This document shows, piece after piece, positions 1 to 7,492 of a stretch of 9,277 bases of DNA. The notes below the pieces were generated by a model. It saw only the letters and a program-made list of their open reading frames with translations. It searched no databases and was not told the DNA's origin. This DNA is from Candidatus Saccharibacteria bacterium UBA1103. GTDB taxonomy: Bacteria; Patescibacteriota; Saccharimonadia; Saccharimonadales; Saccharimonadaceae. The position numbers and the translations under genes were made by a program. Each line of letters starts with the position of its first letter. The stretch's first letter is position 1. The stretch covers positions 1 through 9,277 of the forward strand of contig CAJPSI010000027.1 in NCBI GenBank assembly GCA_905373275.1, read 5' to 3'.

Positions 1-2584
1 CTTCGTCGCTGCCGACTCGCAGATAGTTGCTGTAGTGTTTCTCATCGATACAGCTGGTCGAAATAGTGGCGGAACCTTGGGCGGTATTCCAGATGCCGGG
101 ATCATTGATCAAGGCACGAAAAATATCAGGGTGAAGATAGCGTCCATAGATAGTATGGCTGAGCATCTTAAAGGGCGCACCGGTCAGCTTAACTACATCG
201 ACGGCGCCATCGGGGCTATCTTCCTCTATGGTGAGGTGCTCTATCCCCTCGCCCGTCGCCTCCAGATCAATCAGCGATTTATTCCAGTCGTCAATAATGT
301 AGCGGTGGAGTTTGTTTATCAGATCAGAGACTGCTCCTTCGACCTTGGTAATTTTAGCTACACCACTTTCGTCCTCAACCGGCACGCAGAGAGGCGAGCC
401 GGCGATGATCTGAAGTAACTTCTCCGTGGCTTTACCATTATATATTTCCTCCTTTTTTGATTCGTCAGCAGGGAAATACTTGTCTAGCCTACCATCATAC
501 TCAAGCCCAAAATTAGTATGGCTAATCCGGCGATATAGGTTTATTGTCGCCACGTCATCCGGGCTAAAGATATGGCGACGCCCCAGAGCGTTGAGATCAA
601 AGCAGCTCAGATCGTAGCCGTCAAGGTCGGGTAACATGATAAACGAGATAGCCCCGCAAGCATCTCTGACATCATCGCTGACCAGGTCGCTAGTTGCTCG
701 TTCGGCGATGACTGCTCGGTAGTTCTCCAGCTCCTCAACCGTCCTAATATCGTATCGATTGCATGTCCGCAGAACAATATTGAGGCTATCTCGAGTGGCC
801 TCATCAAGCTCATCAATCCCGGCCAGTTCATCAAAGAGCTGACCGGCCCTACCGAATCTATCAGCCAGTACGGCATAATTGACCATCCTGGCTCGGTCGC
901 CGTCGAATAAATTAAACCGACTAAGTGTATCCAGGCGCTGATGTATCTTCTCAAGTCTTTCGTTGTCTATCGCAGCGCCAAAGACATAGTCTGCGTCACA
1001 GTTATATAGGACTAAGTCGGCAAAATATTCTTTACCCAAGATAGCATCCTTGCCTTGGGCATAAGCATTGATGATCCGGCTTCTGCCGGCCAGATCTGCC
1101 AAAGGATATTCATCAAGGAAACTATCAGCTTTACGACTTAGGCTGATGAGACTATCTATATCGGTAACATAGTACTGATCGGCAAGCCCGAGGAAGGTAT
1201 TGGGGGCTCCTTTTTCATTCCATTCTTTATACATATCCAATGCTTTTACCTGAGACTGCCCGAGGATACTATATATCTCCGGCGTAAGAGGCATGTCTTT
1301 GAGGCAAGAAACAAACTTCCTCACCTTGTTATCTTTGGTTAATAGAGGACTACCTTGCAAACGATCATAATACTGCTGACCGGGAATACCATTTCTAAAG
1401 TATTTACCGAAGTCGCTATTGTCATGCACTTGGTCAACGCGGTCCAGCAGGTACCGAAAAGAGCGTGTATACGACTCGGTAGTTATGCCGCGATCGGATG
1501 GCGAGGTGATTCCTACCTGACTAGTTCTCCTAAACTGCCGCCAGTACCGGGTTACCTCAGAGTCAGGACAAAGGCTGAGGGAGAGCCCATGCATATTTCT
1601 AGCCGAACTATACTCTGAGCAGTCTTTAATCAGTCGATCATACAGTCGTCCGATATTGTCATCATTGATTAGCCCGGCTCGATAAAGATTGTCCTGCAGA
1701 GGGATTGTATCGGGGTGAAAGTCATCGACTACACTACTGTCAATACAGTCTTTGATGAAAATATCGTTTGAGGCTATATCACAGCCGATATTCTTTAATC
1801 CTTTGACAAAATCTGTCAAGTTCTCGGTGTCACGAGACTCTGACCTGAAGTTGTCGATGATGATATCCTGTGAGATAGTACTCACGTCCAGCTCAGATCC
1901 TCTCTTTTCCAGCTCTGACTTGACTTGTTTACTCACCTTTTCGTCATTCAGAGAGCCGTTAACGAAATAAGCATAAGGTGCTTCATCCACGCTCATCGGT
2001 AGGTAAGGCAGCTTTTCCAGGAATGAAGCAGCGGTCTCGGCAAGCCCGTCGTAGTTCTCTAGAAATAGTCGGTGATTCGTCATAAATTCGGTAACTCGGT
2101 TGATGGTCATATTCTTAAAGAACCCTACTTTGACATTTAACTCGTCGGGGTCTCGGGCATATTTGTTCTGAGATAGTGCCAGAGCCTGCTTGATGGCACA
2201 GTCTCTGACCGGCTGTTCCATGGCGGTAATTCTTTTGGCGAGCCTCTCGCTCGATATTCCCTTGCCCCAGGCAATTGCCTGAGTTAACTTATCGGCAGTA
2301 ACTCTTGCTTCGTGTCGTTGCTGAGGCGTGAGTGTCGTCTCGATCAGGTTGTTCAGAGAGGTGTTGTCACAGCGATCTTGGTCGTCGGGCGATTTACCTA
2401 ATCCATCCGTATACTTCTCCTTAAATCTGTCAGCGAACGTAACCACCATCTTACCTATCTTTGACCGGAGAGATGGTTTATCGGGCGAGCCGGCTTCTAC
2501 GGAAACGTCGGCAAAGTCCCAGCCGCTGTCTTGTTCATCCCCCGGATAGTTGCTCGGGGTCGGTTCTTGCTTGTTTGATCTCAT
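1..2584 (-). CDS. Large hypothetical protein, partial (C-terminus beyond the left edge)
   Basis: Reading the minus strand from ATG at 2584 gives 861 codons with no stop, so the gene continues past position 1. I do not recognise the family. I see no signal peptide and no membrane helix. The first ~70 residues are polar, Pro/Asp/Lys-rich and probably disordered; the remainder looks like a mostly helical soluble protein with scattered cysteines. Near the visible end a more motif-like stretch appears: G802-A-P-F then M-L-S-H810, a Trp in GIWNT, and I-S-T-S at 841-844. A conserved-looking His followed by an STS strand recalls ADP-ribosyltransferase-type folds, but this is a weak impression. The ATG is supported by a minus-strand extended -10 about 32 bases upstream; no good Shine-Dalgarno is visible. 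The gene is visibly more AT-rich than the replication genes (27 G+C in 1261-1320 against 40 in 6301-6360), which could mean a foreign origin or only relaxed constraint. Confidence 0.85.
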   Translation of the reverse strand, partial: MRSNKQEPTPSNYPGDEQDSGWDFADVSVEAGSPDKPSLRSKIGKMVVTFADRFKEKYTDGLGKSPDDQDRCDNTSLNNLIETTLTPQQRHEARVTADKLTQAIAWGKGISSERLAKRITAMEQPVRDCAIKQALALSQNKYARDPDELNVKVGFFKNMTINRVTEFMTNHRLFLENYDGLAETAASFLEKLPYLPMSVDEAPYAYFVNGSLNDEKVSKQVKSELEKRGSELDVSTISQDIIIDNFRSESRDTENLTDFVKGLKNIGCDIASNDIFIKDCIDSSVVDDFHPDTIPLQDNLYRAGLINDDNIGRLYDRLIKDCSEYSSARNMHGLSLSLCPDSEVTRYWRQFRRTSQVGITSPSDRGITTESYTRSFRYLLDRVDQVHDNSDFGKYFRNGIPGQQYYDRLQGSPLLTKDNKVRKFVSCLKDMPLTPEIYSILGQSQVKALDMYKEWNEKGAPNTFLGLADQYYVTDIDSLISLSRKADSFLDEYPLADLAGRSRIINAYAQGKDAILGKEYFADLVLYNCDADYVFGAAIDNERLEKIHQRLDTLSRFNLFDGDRARMVNYAVLADRFGRAGQLFDELAGIDELDEATRDSLNIVLRTCNRYDIRTVEELENYRAVIAERATSDLVSDDVRDACGAISFIMLPDLDGYDLSCFDLNALGRRHIFSPDDVATINLYRRISHTNFGLEYDGRLDKYFPADESKKEEIYNGKATEKLLQIIAGSPLCVPVEDESGVAKITKVEGAVSDLINKLHRYIIDDWNKSLIDLEATGEGIEHLTIEEDSPDGAVDVVKLTGAPFKMLSHTIYGRYLHPDIFRALINDPGIWNTAQGSATISTSCIDEKHYSNYLRVGSDE

Positions 2585-2610
2585 TTTCTATCTATGACCT
2601 AGCTTTATCA

Positions 2611-2649
2611 CTGATTATGATAGCACGATCTGCCGAATCAGTGTGCTAT
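2611..2649. repeat. Interleaved inverted repeats in the divergent promoter region
   Basis: Two inverted pairs interlock: CTGATT (2611-2616) with AATCAG (2636-2641), and ATAGCAC (2620-2626) with GTGCTAT (2643-2649). Because the order is A-B-A'-B', they cannot both form one simple hairpin. The second pair arises partly because each strand carries the same promoter text GTGCTAT. The pair could be an operator for coordinated control of the two divergent genes, or simply the trace of two similar promoters. Confidence 0.4.
2617..2626 (-). promoter_or_regulatory. Extended -10 promoter for the large minus-strand gene
   Basis: On the minus strand this reads GTGCTATCAT, an extended -10 (TGnTATCAT) with five of six matches to TATAAT. 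The expected transcript start is near 2609-2611, leaving a leader of about 25 bases before the ATG at 2584. No good -35 is seen 17 bases upstream, as is common for extended -10 promoters. It sits back to back with the plus-strand promoter at 2644-2652. Confidence 0.55.
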
Positions 2650-2652
2650 AAT
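2644..2652 (+). promoter_or_regulatory. Extended -10 promoter (TGcTATAAT)
   Basis: A perfect TATAAT at 2647-2652 is preceded by TG one base away. There is no convincing -35 (CACGAT at 17 bases spacing). The transcript would start near 2659 and carry a leader of roughly 25 bases containing the strong Shine-Dalgarno of the gene at 2684. Confidence 0.7.
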
Positions 2653-2683
2653 GCAGGCATAAACATAACCACTAAGGAGGTGT

Positions 2684-3391
2684 ATGGAAACAGGAGCTAA
2701 AGCTGATTCATCGAAAAATGACAACAACCCGATGATTACAGCCGGGTTTATCTTGGGTATCGTCGGCATCGTGCTGTCGTTTATCCCATTTATCAATTTC
2801 ATGGCGTTTGTCATGGGTATCTTGGCGCTGATCTTTGGTGTGGTCGGCGTCAATAAGAGGATTGGCGGTAGTCAGGCTATTGCCTCCGTCGTCCTTGGAG
2901 CGATCACCCTATTTATCACCATCGGTATGTACGTGATCGTGGCTCGCATGGCCGTCTGGGGGCTGGCCAGCACCAGCCGAATCTTTAACCGGGTAGCTAA
3001 CGTGGCAGATAGCATGTCGGGTAAGAAAACAGATAAGCTGCTTAGCGCTTCCGTCGATGTCAAGATCGGTAAGTTGCGCCAGATCACTAATCAATATGGC
3101 GAGCAGACCATGAGCGTGCCGGTCAGTGTGCGCAACCTGGAGTCAAGAGAGATGTCGTATTCGATCTGGATCGACGCCTACAATGCCAATGGTGACAAGA
3201 TTGCCAGCGATGTAGTTCGAGTCATCAATCTGGACAGCAAGAGAGTGCAGGATGTCGACGTCTTCCAGTATATGGATAATGAGACTCAGGAGGCACTAAA
3301 GAACGCCACTTTCAAGGTAACCAGGGTGTCGACCGGACTCAACCTGACCAGCGTCGACGAAGCAGTCTTTGCGGACGATTTCGCTGATTAG
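2684..3391 (+). CDS. Small membrane protein: three N-terminal helices plus a beta-rich C-terminal domain
   Basis: 235 residues. After a charged 15-residue start come hydrophobic helices at about 18-38, 40-57 and 66-88, in the Gly-rich 'GxxxGxxxLxF' style of DUF4190-like small membrane proteins. The rest (about 120-225) is a predicted beta-rich soluble domain with alternating hydrophobic residues, similar in style to FxLYD/DUF4352-type domains, probably on the outer face of the membrane. That family placement is an impression and the function is unknown. The start at 2684 is well supported: AAGGAGG at 2674-2680 lies three bases upstream, and an extended -10 lies further up. The gene is monocistronic, with a divergent neighbour upstream and an intrinsic terminator 25 bases after the stop. 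Confidence 0.85.
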   Translation: METGAKADSSKNDNNPMITAGFILGIVGIVLSFIPFINFMAFVMGILALIFGVVGVNKRIGGSQAIASVVLGAITLFITIGMYVIVARMAVWGLASTSRIFNRVANVADSMSGKKTDKLLSASVDVKIGKLRQITNQYGEQTMSVPVSVRNLESREMSYSIWIDAYNANGDKIASDVVRVINLDSKRVQDVDVFQYMDNETQEALKNATFKVTRVSTGLNLTSVDEAVFADDFAD

Positions 3392-3415
3392 CAGCCAGGC
3401 GGCAGACCACTGTGA

Positions 3416-3450
3416 TATAGCCGGTACTAAACGTGCCGGCTATACTTTTA
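3416..3450 (+). terminator. Intrinsic terminator after the membrane protein gene
   Basis: A 12-bp stem (3416-3427 with 3433-3444, one G-T wobble, core GCCGG/CCGGC), a five-base loop, then CTTTTA. The T run lies only on the plus-strand exit side, so it should terminate the gene ending at 3391 rather than recR. Confidence 0.8.
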
Positions 3451-3470
3451 TACTAATCCTGCGGAAGAGA

Positions 3471-3510
3471 AGCGGGTAGCGGCCGGTCAGTCCAGCCGCT
3501 TGCGCCCGCT
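3471..3510 (-). terminator. Possible terminator hairpin over the recR stop codon
   Basis: Two nested perfect arms, AGCGGG (3471-3476) with CCCGCT (3505-3510) and AGCGGC (3478-3483) with GCCGCT (3495-3500), form a GC-rich two-part stem spanning the recR stop at 3487-3489. On the minus strand it is followed by a pyrimidine run (TCTCTTCC) rather than a proper U tract. It could end the ybaB-recR transcript or protect its 3' end. The terminator role is tentative. Confidence 0.35.
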
Positions 3511-4119
3511 CAAAGCATGCCCCAGAGTGATCTTGTCGGCATATTCCAAGTCGACGCCGATCGGTATGCCTCGGGCTAGACGGCTCACCATCAGATCCGC
3601 CAGCTTCGCCTCTTCTAGTTGACGCTGGATGTAGAGGGCGGTTGACTCGCCTTCGACACTGGCGTTAGTGGCTAAGATGACCTCCTTGACCCGGTCACGA
3701 CGCAGGCGGTCAATCAGCTCGCTGATATGCAGCTGATCCGGACCGATACCGTCGATTGGCGAGATAACCCCACCCAGCACATGATAAGTCCCCCGGTATT
3801 GCCCGGTTGACTCCAGCGCCAGCACATCGAAAGGATCTTCGACCACGGCGACTAATTGCTTGTTGCGACGATCGTCGCTATATAGGGGTGACACCTCATC
3901 ATCGGTATCGATCAAGGCGAAAGTGACCGGACAACGCTTGACCTTATCGTGCAGAGCGCTCAAGGTCGAGGCTAATTGACGAGACTTGGACCGGTCGCTC
4001 TTGAGACAAGCATAAGCATAGCGCTCGGCGGTCTTAAAGCCGACGCCAGGTAGAGCACTAAAAGCCTCAATCAGCTCATTTAGAGCACGAGGCAGAGCGG
4101 AATAATCGCTAGGTGGCAT
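3487..4119 (-). CDS. recR: Recombination mediator protein RecR, zinc-finger cysteines mostly lost
   Basis: 210 residues, usual length for RecR, which with RecO (and RecF) loads RecA at gaps in the RecFOR pathway. Visible parts in order: helix-hairpin-helix around A22-L-P-G-V-G-F-K with T30-A-E-R; the region that normally holds a four-cysteine zinc finger (about 60-85); the Toprim domain starting V-V-E94-D-P, with the typical HVLGG (113-117), SPIDGIGP (120-127) and a T-N-A-S-V-E-G-E element; then the family C-terminus RLARGIPIG-DLEYAD. The finger keeps only C63: the other three positions read T66, S77 and Y80. The gene follows ybaB after five bases in the same direction, a common pairing. No strong Shine-Dalgarno precedes the ATG at 4119, so translational coupling to ybaB is likely. 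It ends with TGA. Confidence 0.96.
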   Translation of the reverse strand: MPPSDYSALPRALNELIEAFSALPGVGFKTAERYAYACLKSDRSKSRQLASTLSALHDKVKRCPVTFALIDTDDEVSPLYSDDRRNKQLVAVVEDPFDVLALESTGQYRGTYHVLGGVISPIDGIGPDQLHISELIDRLRRDRVKEVILATNASVEGESTALYIQRQLEEAKLADLMVSRLARGIPIGVDLEYADKITLGHALSGRKRLD

Positions 4120-4124
4120 CGACT

Positions 4125-4424
4125 CTACATGCCCATCATGCCACCTAGACCGCCCATTAGCGGCTTCATCTTCTCGGTGGCAACTTCCTGGGCGGCTTTC
4201 AAGCCGTCACGGATAGCACTCTTGATCCAGCCCTCCAGCTGGGCTTTATTGTCCAGGTCAATCAGCTCCGGGTCAATCTTGACATCTACTACTTTGAGCT
4301 CACCGCTAAACTGGATCACTACCGCTCCGTCGCCTGCTTCGACCTCGACCAGCTCGTTAGCCAGTTCCTTTTGTGCCTTGCGCAACTTCTGCATCATCGC
4401 CATCTGATCCTTGAATCCCGCCAT
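4125..4424 (-). CDS. ybaB: YbaB/EbfC family nucleoid-associated protein
   Basis: 99 residues, normal for the family. Members form small DNA-binding homodimers. Visible hallmarks: the N-terminal helix with MMQKLRKAQKEL (11-22), the beta sheet with DGAVVIQFSGELKVVDVKIDPELID (32 onwards), a second long helix with D-G-L-K-A-A-Q-E, and a flexible Gly/Met-rich tail. The start is clear: AAGGAGG sits three bases before the ATG at 4424. It is the first gene of a two-gene unit with recR, which starts five bases after its stop, and it has its own extended -10 promoter. In many bacteria dnaX lies directly upstream of ybaB-recR; here dnaB and a convergent membrane protein gene lie between. Confidence 0.95.
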   Translation of the reverse strand: MAGFKDQMAMMQKLRKAQKELANELVEVEAGDGAVVIQFSGELKVVDVKIDPELIDLDNKAQLEGWIKSAIRDGLKAAQEVATEKMKPLMGGLGGMMGM

Positions 4425-4451
4425 TATCCTCCTTCTCTTAAAACTCCTCAG

Positions 4452-4460
4452 ATTATAACA
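4452..4460 (-). promoter_or_regulatory. Extended -10 promoter of ybaB-recR (TGtTATAAT)
   Basis: On the minus strand 4460-4452 reads TGTTATAAT, a perfect extended -10. The transcript should start near 4445, giving a leader of about 20 bases that contains the AAGGAGG of ybaB. Its upstream edge directly abuts the plus-strand promoter at 4463. Confidence 0.7.
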
Positions 4461-4462
4461 TA

Positions 4463-4471
4463 TGCTAAAAT
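4463..4471 (+). promoter_or_regulatory. Extended -10 promoter of the GT39-like gene; leaderless transcript expected
   Basis: TGCTAAAAT, with TAAAAT at 4466-4471. Only nine bases separate it from the ATG at 4481, so transcription should begin at or within about three bases of the start codon. No Shine-Dalgarno is present, which agrees with leaderless translation. It is only two bases from the opposing ybaB promoter, so both promoters probably cannot be occupied by polymerase at the same time. Confidence 0.6.
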
Positions 4472-4480
4472 GGGCAGTAA

Positions 4481-5986
4481 ATGAGACGCAAGCGTTCCAT
4501 CCAGCGAAGTTGGCTCTATCGGTATCGCTATCTACTGGCTAGCATTTTACTGGCGGTGATAGTGCTGGCTATCAGTATCTATCGCTTCTGGTCAGTGCCG
4601 TCCGGTCTATCGGCCAGCGAGAAGCTATCAGCGATAGCTAGTGGACGGCTGGCCGGTGGTAATGTTACCGGCTTAGTCAATGCTCCTTGGCTGATCCCAG
4701 AGGCTCTAGCGATCAAGCTCTATGGCATGACGATCTTCGCCCTGAGACTACCTGCTTTATTCTTAGTGGTGGCCAGTATCTTGACGATGATGCTGACAAT
4801 CAGAGCTATCTACCGACCAAGCCTAGCTATGATGGGCGGCTTACTAATGGCTTGCTCAGCTTTCACTATCAGCTTAGGGCGAGCCGGCACACCGGCAGTC
4901 ATGACGGTGCTACTGTCGGCACTAGCGATTTTATTCGGCTACTATGTCGTCAATACCAAGCGAAAAGCCGCTCCGGCGGTTGGTCTAGCACTGGATCTGG
5001 TGGCACTTAGCTATATGTCGGGTGGACTCTATATCACAGCGGCACTAGCCGTGGCTGCTCTCCTCCACCCCAAGTCTCGCTATACTATCAAGCGTCACAA
5101 GAAGTTGCTTGCCGGGGTGGCCGTGGCTTACCTGATTTTACTGCTCGTCCCCATGCTGCTGATCGGTAGGGATCGCACCACCTTGGCGAGCCTACTGACC
5201 ATCGGTACTCCCAGCCTGGCCAACCTGCATCAGCTTGCAGCCGGCTATGTCGTCGGCTCAGCCGGTCTGACCGGTGGACTAATGACCCCGATGCTGACCA
5301 TCACCGGCGCTATCATGGTGGTCATTGGTCTGATCACTCTAGCTAGGCAAGGTGGCCTGCTCAGCCTGCGCTCGTATATGATCATCAGCCTGTTGATCGT
5401 CGGCGTGAGTATAGCTGCATTTAATCCCGACTATATCTACCTGCTATTCATTCCGACTATCCTGCTGGAGGTTATTGCCATCGGATATATCGTTGACAAA
5501 TGGCATGGGCTCTTCCCTCAGAATCCCTACGCTCGCAGCCTCGCCATCTTGGCTCTATCGATCTTGATTGGTTCGATCAGCCTATTAGATATCAACCGTT
5601 ACATCAGTGCGGTCAACTACCGGGCTAGCGTGGTCTATCAGTATGACCAGACCTTGCCTGCCGTCAACCAGCTCCTCACGAGTAACCCCCACGCTGAGAT
5701 ACGACTAGTAGTACACTCAGAGGCGGACTATCAGCTATATAGCTTGCTGACTAATCGCTATAGCAATCTACGGGTTTATCGCCATGACGATAGACGAATA
5801 AATGAGCTAATAAAGTCACTTGAGGCGAAGCAAACCGGTGGTAGCTTGGTTGATTCGAAAGCCCCGCCACTCAAGCTGGCTATTGCCGGTAAGGCGATCA
5901 GGTCTGACGCACAGAAGCTGAAGCTGAGTCATGTCTACACCGGCTGGCTCCAGCACGACTCACTGCTGCTTGCTGTCTACGAATAA
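4481..5986 (+). CDS. GT39-like (GT-C fold) integral membrane glycosyltransferase, possibly degenerate
   Basis: 501 residues. A basic N-terminus (RRKRSIQRS) precedes the first helix (17-36), followed by about nine more hydrophobic segments up to about residue 370 and a soluble C-terminal part of about 130 residues. The arrangement after helix 1 matches ArnT/PMT-type proteins: a loop (SGLSASEKLSAI, 41-52), then NAPWLIPEALAIKLYG, where the family has its HPPLY-LYG element, then FALRLPALF (86-94). Such enzymes transfer sugars from polyprenyl-phosphate carriers on the outer membrane face. The acidic pair expected in the first loop (typically Asp-Glu) reads Ser46-Glu47, so activity is uncertain. 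The start has no Shine-Dalgarno but lies nine bases from an extended -10, suggesting leaderless translation. It runs convergent to dnaB. The substrate is unknown. Confidence 0.75.
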   Translation: MRRKRSIQRSWLYRYRYLLASILLAVIVLAISIYRFWSVPSGLSASEKLSAIASGRLAGGNVTGLVNAPWLIPEALAIKLYGMTIFALRLPALFLVVASILTMMLTIRAIYRPSLAMMGGLLMACSAFTISLGRAGTPAVMTVLLSALAILFGYYVVNTKRKAAPAVGLALDLVALSYMSGGLYITAALAVAALLHPKSRYTIKRHKKLLAGVAVAYLILLLVPMLLIGRDRTTLASLLTIGTPSLANLHQLAAGYVVGSAGLTGGLMTPMLTITGAIMVVIGLITLARQGGLLSLRSYMIISLLIVGVSIAAFNPDYIYLLFIPTILLEVIAIGYIVDKWHGLFPQNPYARSLAILALSILIGSISLLDINRYISAVNYRASVVYQYDQTLPAVNQLLTSNPHAEIRLVVHSEADYQLYSLLTNRYSNLRVYRHDDRRINELIKSLEAKQTGGSLVDSKAPPLKLAIAGKAIRSDAQKLKLSHVYTGWLQHDSLLLAVYE

Positions 5987-6011
5987 GCCGGCTTAGTCAA
6001 CCGGAAGCGAG

Positions 6012-6042
6012 CCAGGACCAGACTCGGTCCGGGGTTATTTAT
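6012..6042 (+). terminator. Weak hairpin between the convergent GT39-like and dnaB genes
   Basis: GGACC (6015-6019) pairs with GGTCC (6026-6030) around a six-base loop, with CC/GG able to extend it past one mismatch. It is followed by GG and then TTATTTAT, an imperfect T-rich tail already inside the end of dnaB. It might terminate the plus-strand transcript. The minus-strand side has no T run. Confidence 0.35.
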
Positions 6043-7492
6043 CGTGTTTGCGTTTCTCCAGCGACATAAACTTGAGCTTCTCGGGGTGGAAGTACAGCTC
6101 GACGGTACCGACCGGACCATTACGGTGTTTACCGATAATCAGGTCAGTGATGTGTTGACGCTCAGTGTCGGGATTGTAATAATCCTCGCGGTAGACGAAC
6201 ATGACGATATCGGCATCCTGCTCGATAGAGCCGGACTCTCGCAGGTCAGATAGCATCGGCCGCTTGTCGGGACGCTGCTCGACGGAACGGCTCAGCTGAG
6301 ACAGCGCCAACACCGGCACGTCCAGCTCCCGGGCCATCAGCTTGAGCCCCCGGGATATCTCGCTGATCTCTTGTACCCGGTTATCGCCATACTGGCGACT
6401 GCCCGACATTAGCTGGAGATAGTCAACGATGATCAGCCCGAGAGGATTCTTGTGCGCCTCTCGCTGTGCCTTGACCTTCATCTCCAGCATGGTCATGCCG
6501 GGCTTGTCTTCAAACTTGATCGGTATCTCGCTCATCTCCCCCATGGTATCGCTAATCTTACTAAAGTCCTCTTGGGTAAGGTTACCGGTGCGGATATTCC
6601 AGCTATCGACCCCGGAGGCCTCCGAGATCATCCGGTCAACCACCTGTGAGTTACTCATCTCCAGACTAAAGAAGAGAACCGACTTGCCTTCCCGCATCGC
6701 CACATTGTAAGCGATATTCTGAGCCAGGGTAGACTTACCCATAGCCGGCCTAGCCGCCAGGACGATCAGGTCGGACTTCTGCAAGCCCGCTGTCATCTTG
6801 TCTAGGTCCTTAAAGCCGGTACGGATGCCTCGTAGCTCGCCCTTATTTTGGTGCAGGTAGGACATCTTTTCGAAGGCGTCACTGAGCAAAGACTCCAGCG
6901 AAACCATGTCGCTGTGCTGCGAGCCGGAGCTGACAGCATAGAGGCTCGCCTCCGCCTGCGATAGAATCTCCTGGATGTCGTCTGCTGATTTGCTGGCCAG
7001 ATCCGAGATTGCTTCTCCCGCCTTAGTCAGCTTGCGTCGGACGGACGCCTCCCGAACAATCCGAGCGTAGTCAACGGCGTGGCTGGCGCTCGGTATGGTG
7101 TTGGTTAGGTCACTGAGGTAGCTACGCCCACCGGCTTGATCAAGCTGATGCACCTTACTAAGCTCGCTACTTACGGTCAGCAGATCGACCCGGGCGTTCT
7201 TCTGATACAGCTTCATGATAGCCTTAAAAATAGCCTGGTGGCGTCGGTCGTAGAAATCATCCGCTTTGACTTGGTCGGCTATGTCAACCAGAGTCTCGTC
7301 ATCAATCAGGAGCGCCCCCAGGAGAGACATCTCGGCAGCCAAGTTCTGCGGTGGAAGCTTGCCCCCTTCGGCAGTTGTGGTCTCAACCGTACCGGAGTAG
7401 TCAACCGAGCCGGCAATAGCCGCTTCGACCAGTGGCTGGTCGCCGGGGCGACTATCAGATAAATCAGCTGAAGTAGAACTAGATCGTGCCAT
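6035..7492 (-). CDS. dnaB: Replicative DNA helicase DnaB
   Basis: 485 residues. DnaB forms the hexameric helicase that unwinds DNA ahead of the fork on the lagging strand. A nonconserved, Ser/Asp-rich tail (1-46) precedes the N-terminal domain, which starts LPPQNLAAEMSLLGALL (46-62). The linker helix is about 170-190. The RecA-like domain begins near 222 with GIRTGFKDLD and has Walker A ARPAMGKST (247-255), the glutamate in SLEM (277), Walker B LIIVDYLQL (353-361), the DNA-contact loop SDLRESGSIEQDAD (415-428) and the arginine-finger region KHRNGP (455-460). There is no intein and no break. The start overlaps the end of the dnaX C-terminal piece by 14 bases, and no Shine-Dalgarno lies close to the ATG (GGAGAGG is about 16 bases upstream), so coupling to dnaX translation is likely. 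Confidence 0.97.
   Translation of the reverse strand: MARSSSTSADLSDSRPGDQPLVEAAIAGSVDYSGTVETTTAEGGKLPPQNLAAEMSLLGALLIDDETLVDIADQVKADDFYDRRHQAIFKAIMKLYQKNARVDLLTVSSELSKVHQLDQAGGRSYLSDLTNTIPSASHAVDYARIVREASVRRKLTKAGEAISDLASKSADDIQEILSQAEASLYAVSSGSQHSDMVSLESLLSDAFEKMSYLHQNKGELRGIRTGFKDLDKMTAGLQKSDLIVLAARPAMGKSTLAQNIAYNVAMREGKSVLFFSLEMSNSQVVDRMISEASGVDSWNIRTGNLTQEDFSKISDTMGEMSEIPIKFEDKPGMTMLEMKVKAQREAHKNPLGLIIVDYLQLMSGSRQYGDNRVQEISEISRGLKLMARELDVPVLALSQLSRSVEQRPDKRPMLSDLRESGSIEQDADIVMFVYREDYYNPDTERQHITDLIIGKHRNGPVGTVELYFHPEKLKFMSLEKRKHDK

Noticed and set aside
35..1970. Several short plus-strand and off-frame open frames within 1-2584 (for example 35-418, 426-617, 607-954 minus, 1355-1618, 1752-1970)
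   Set aside because: All lie opposite to or out of frame with one continuous 861-codon minus-strand frame; none shows a ribosome site or recognisable protein pattern.
3487..3489. UGA as a glycine codon (Gracilibacteria-type code)
   Set aside because: TGA ends recR right after its normal C-terminus and also ends the dsbA-like gene at a natural place; no in-frame TGA occurs inside the long genes.
5987..6013. CCGG-containing hairpin just after the GT39-like stop codon
   Set aside because: Only four continuous base pairs form, with bulges, and no T run follows.
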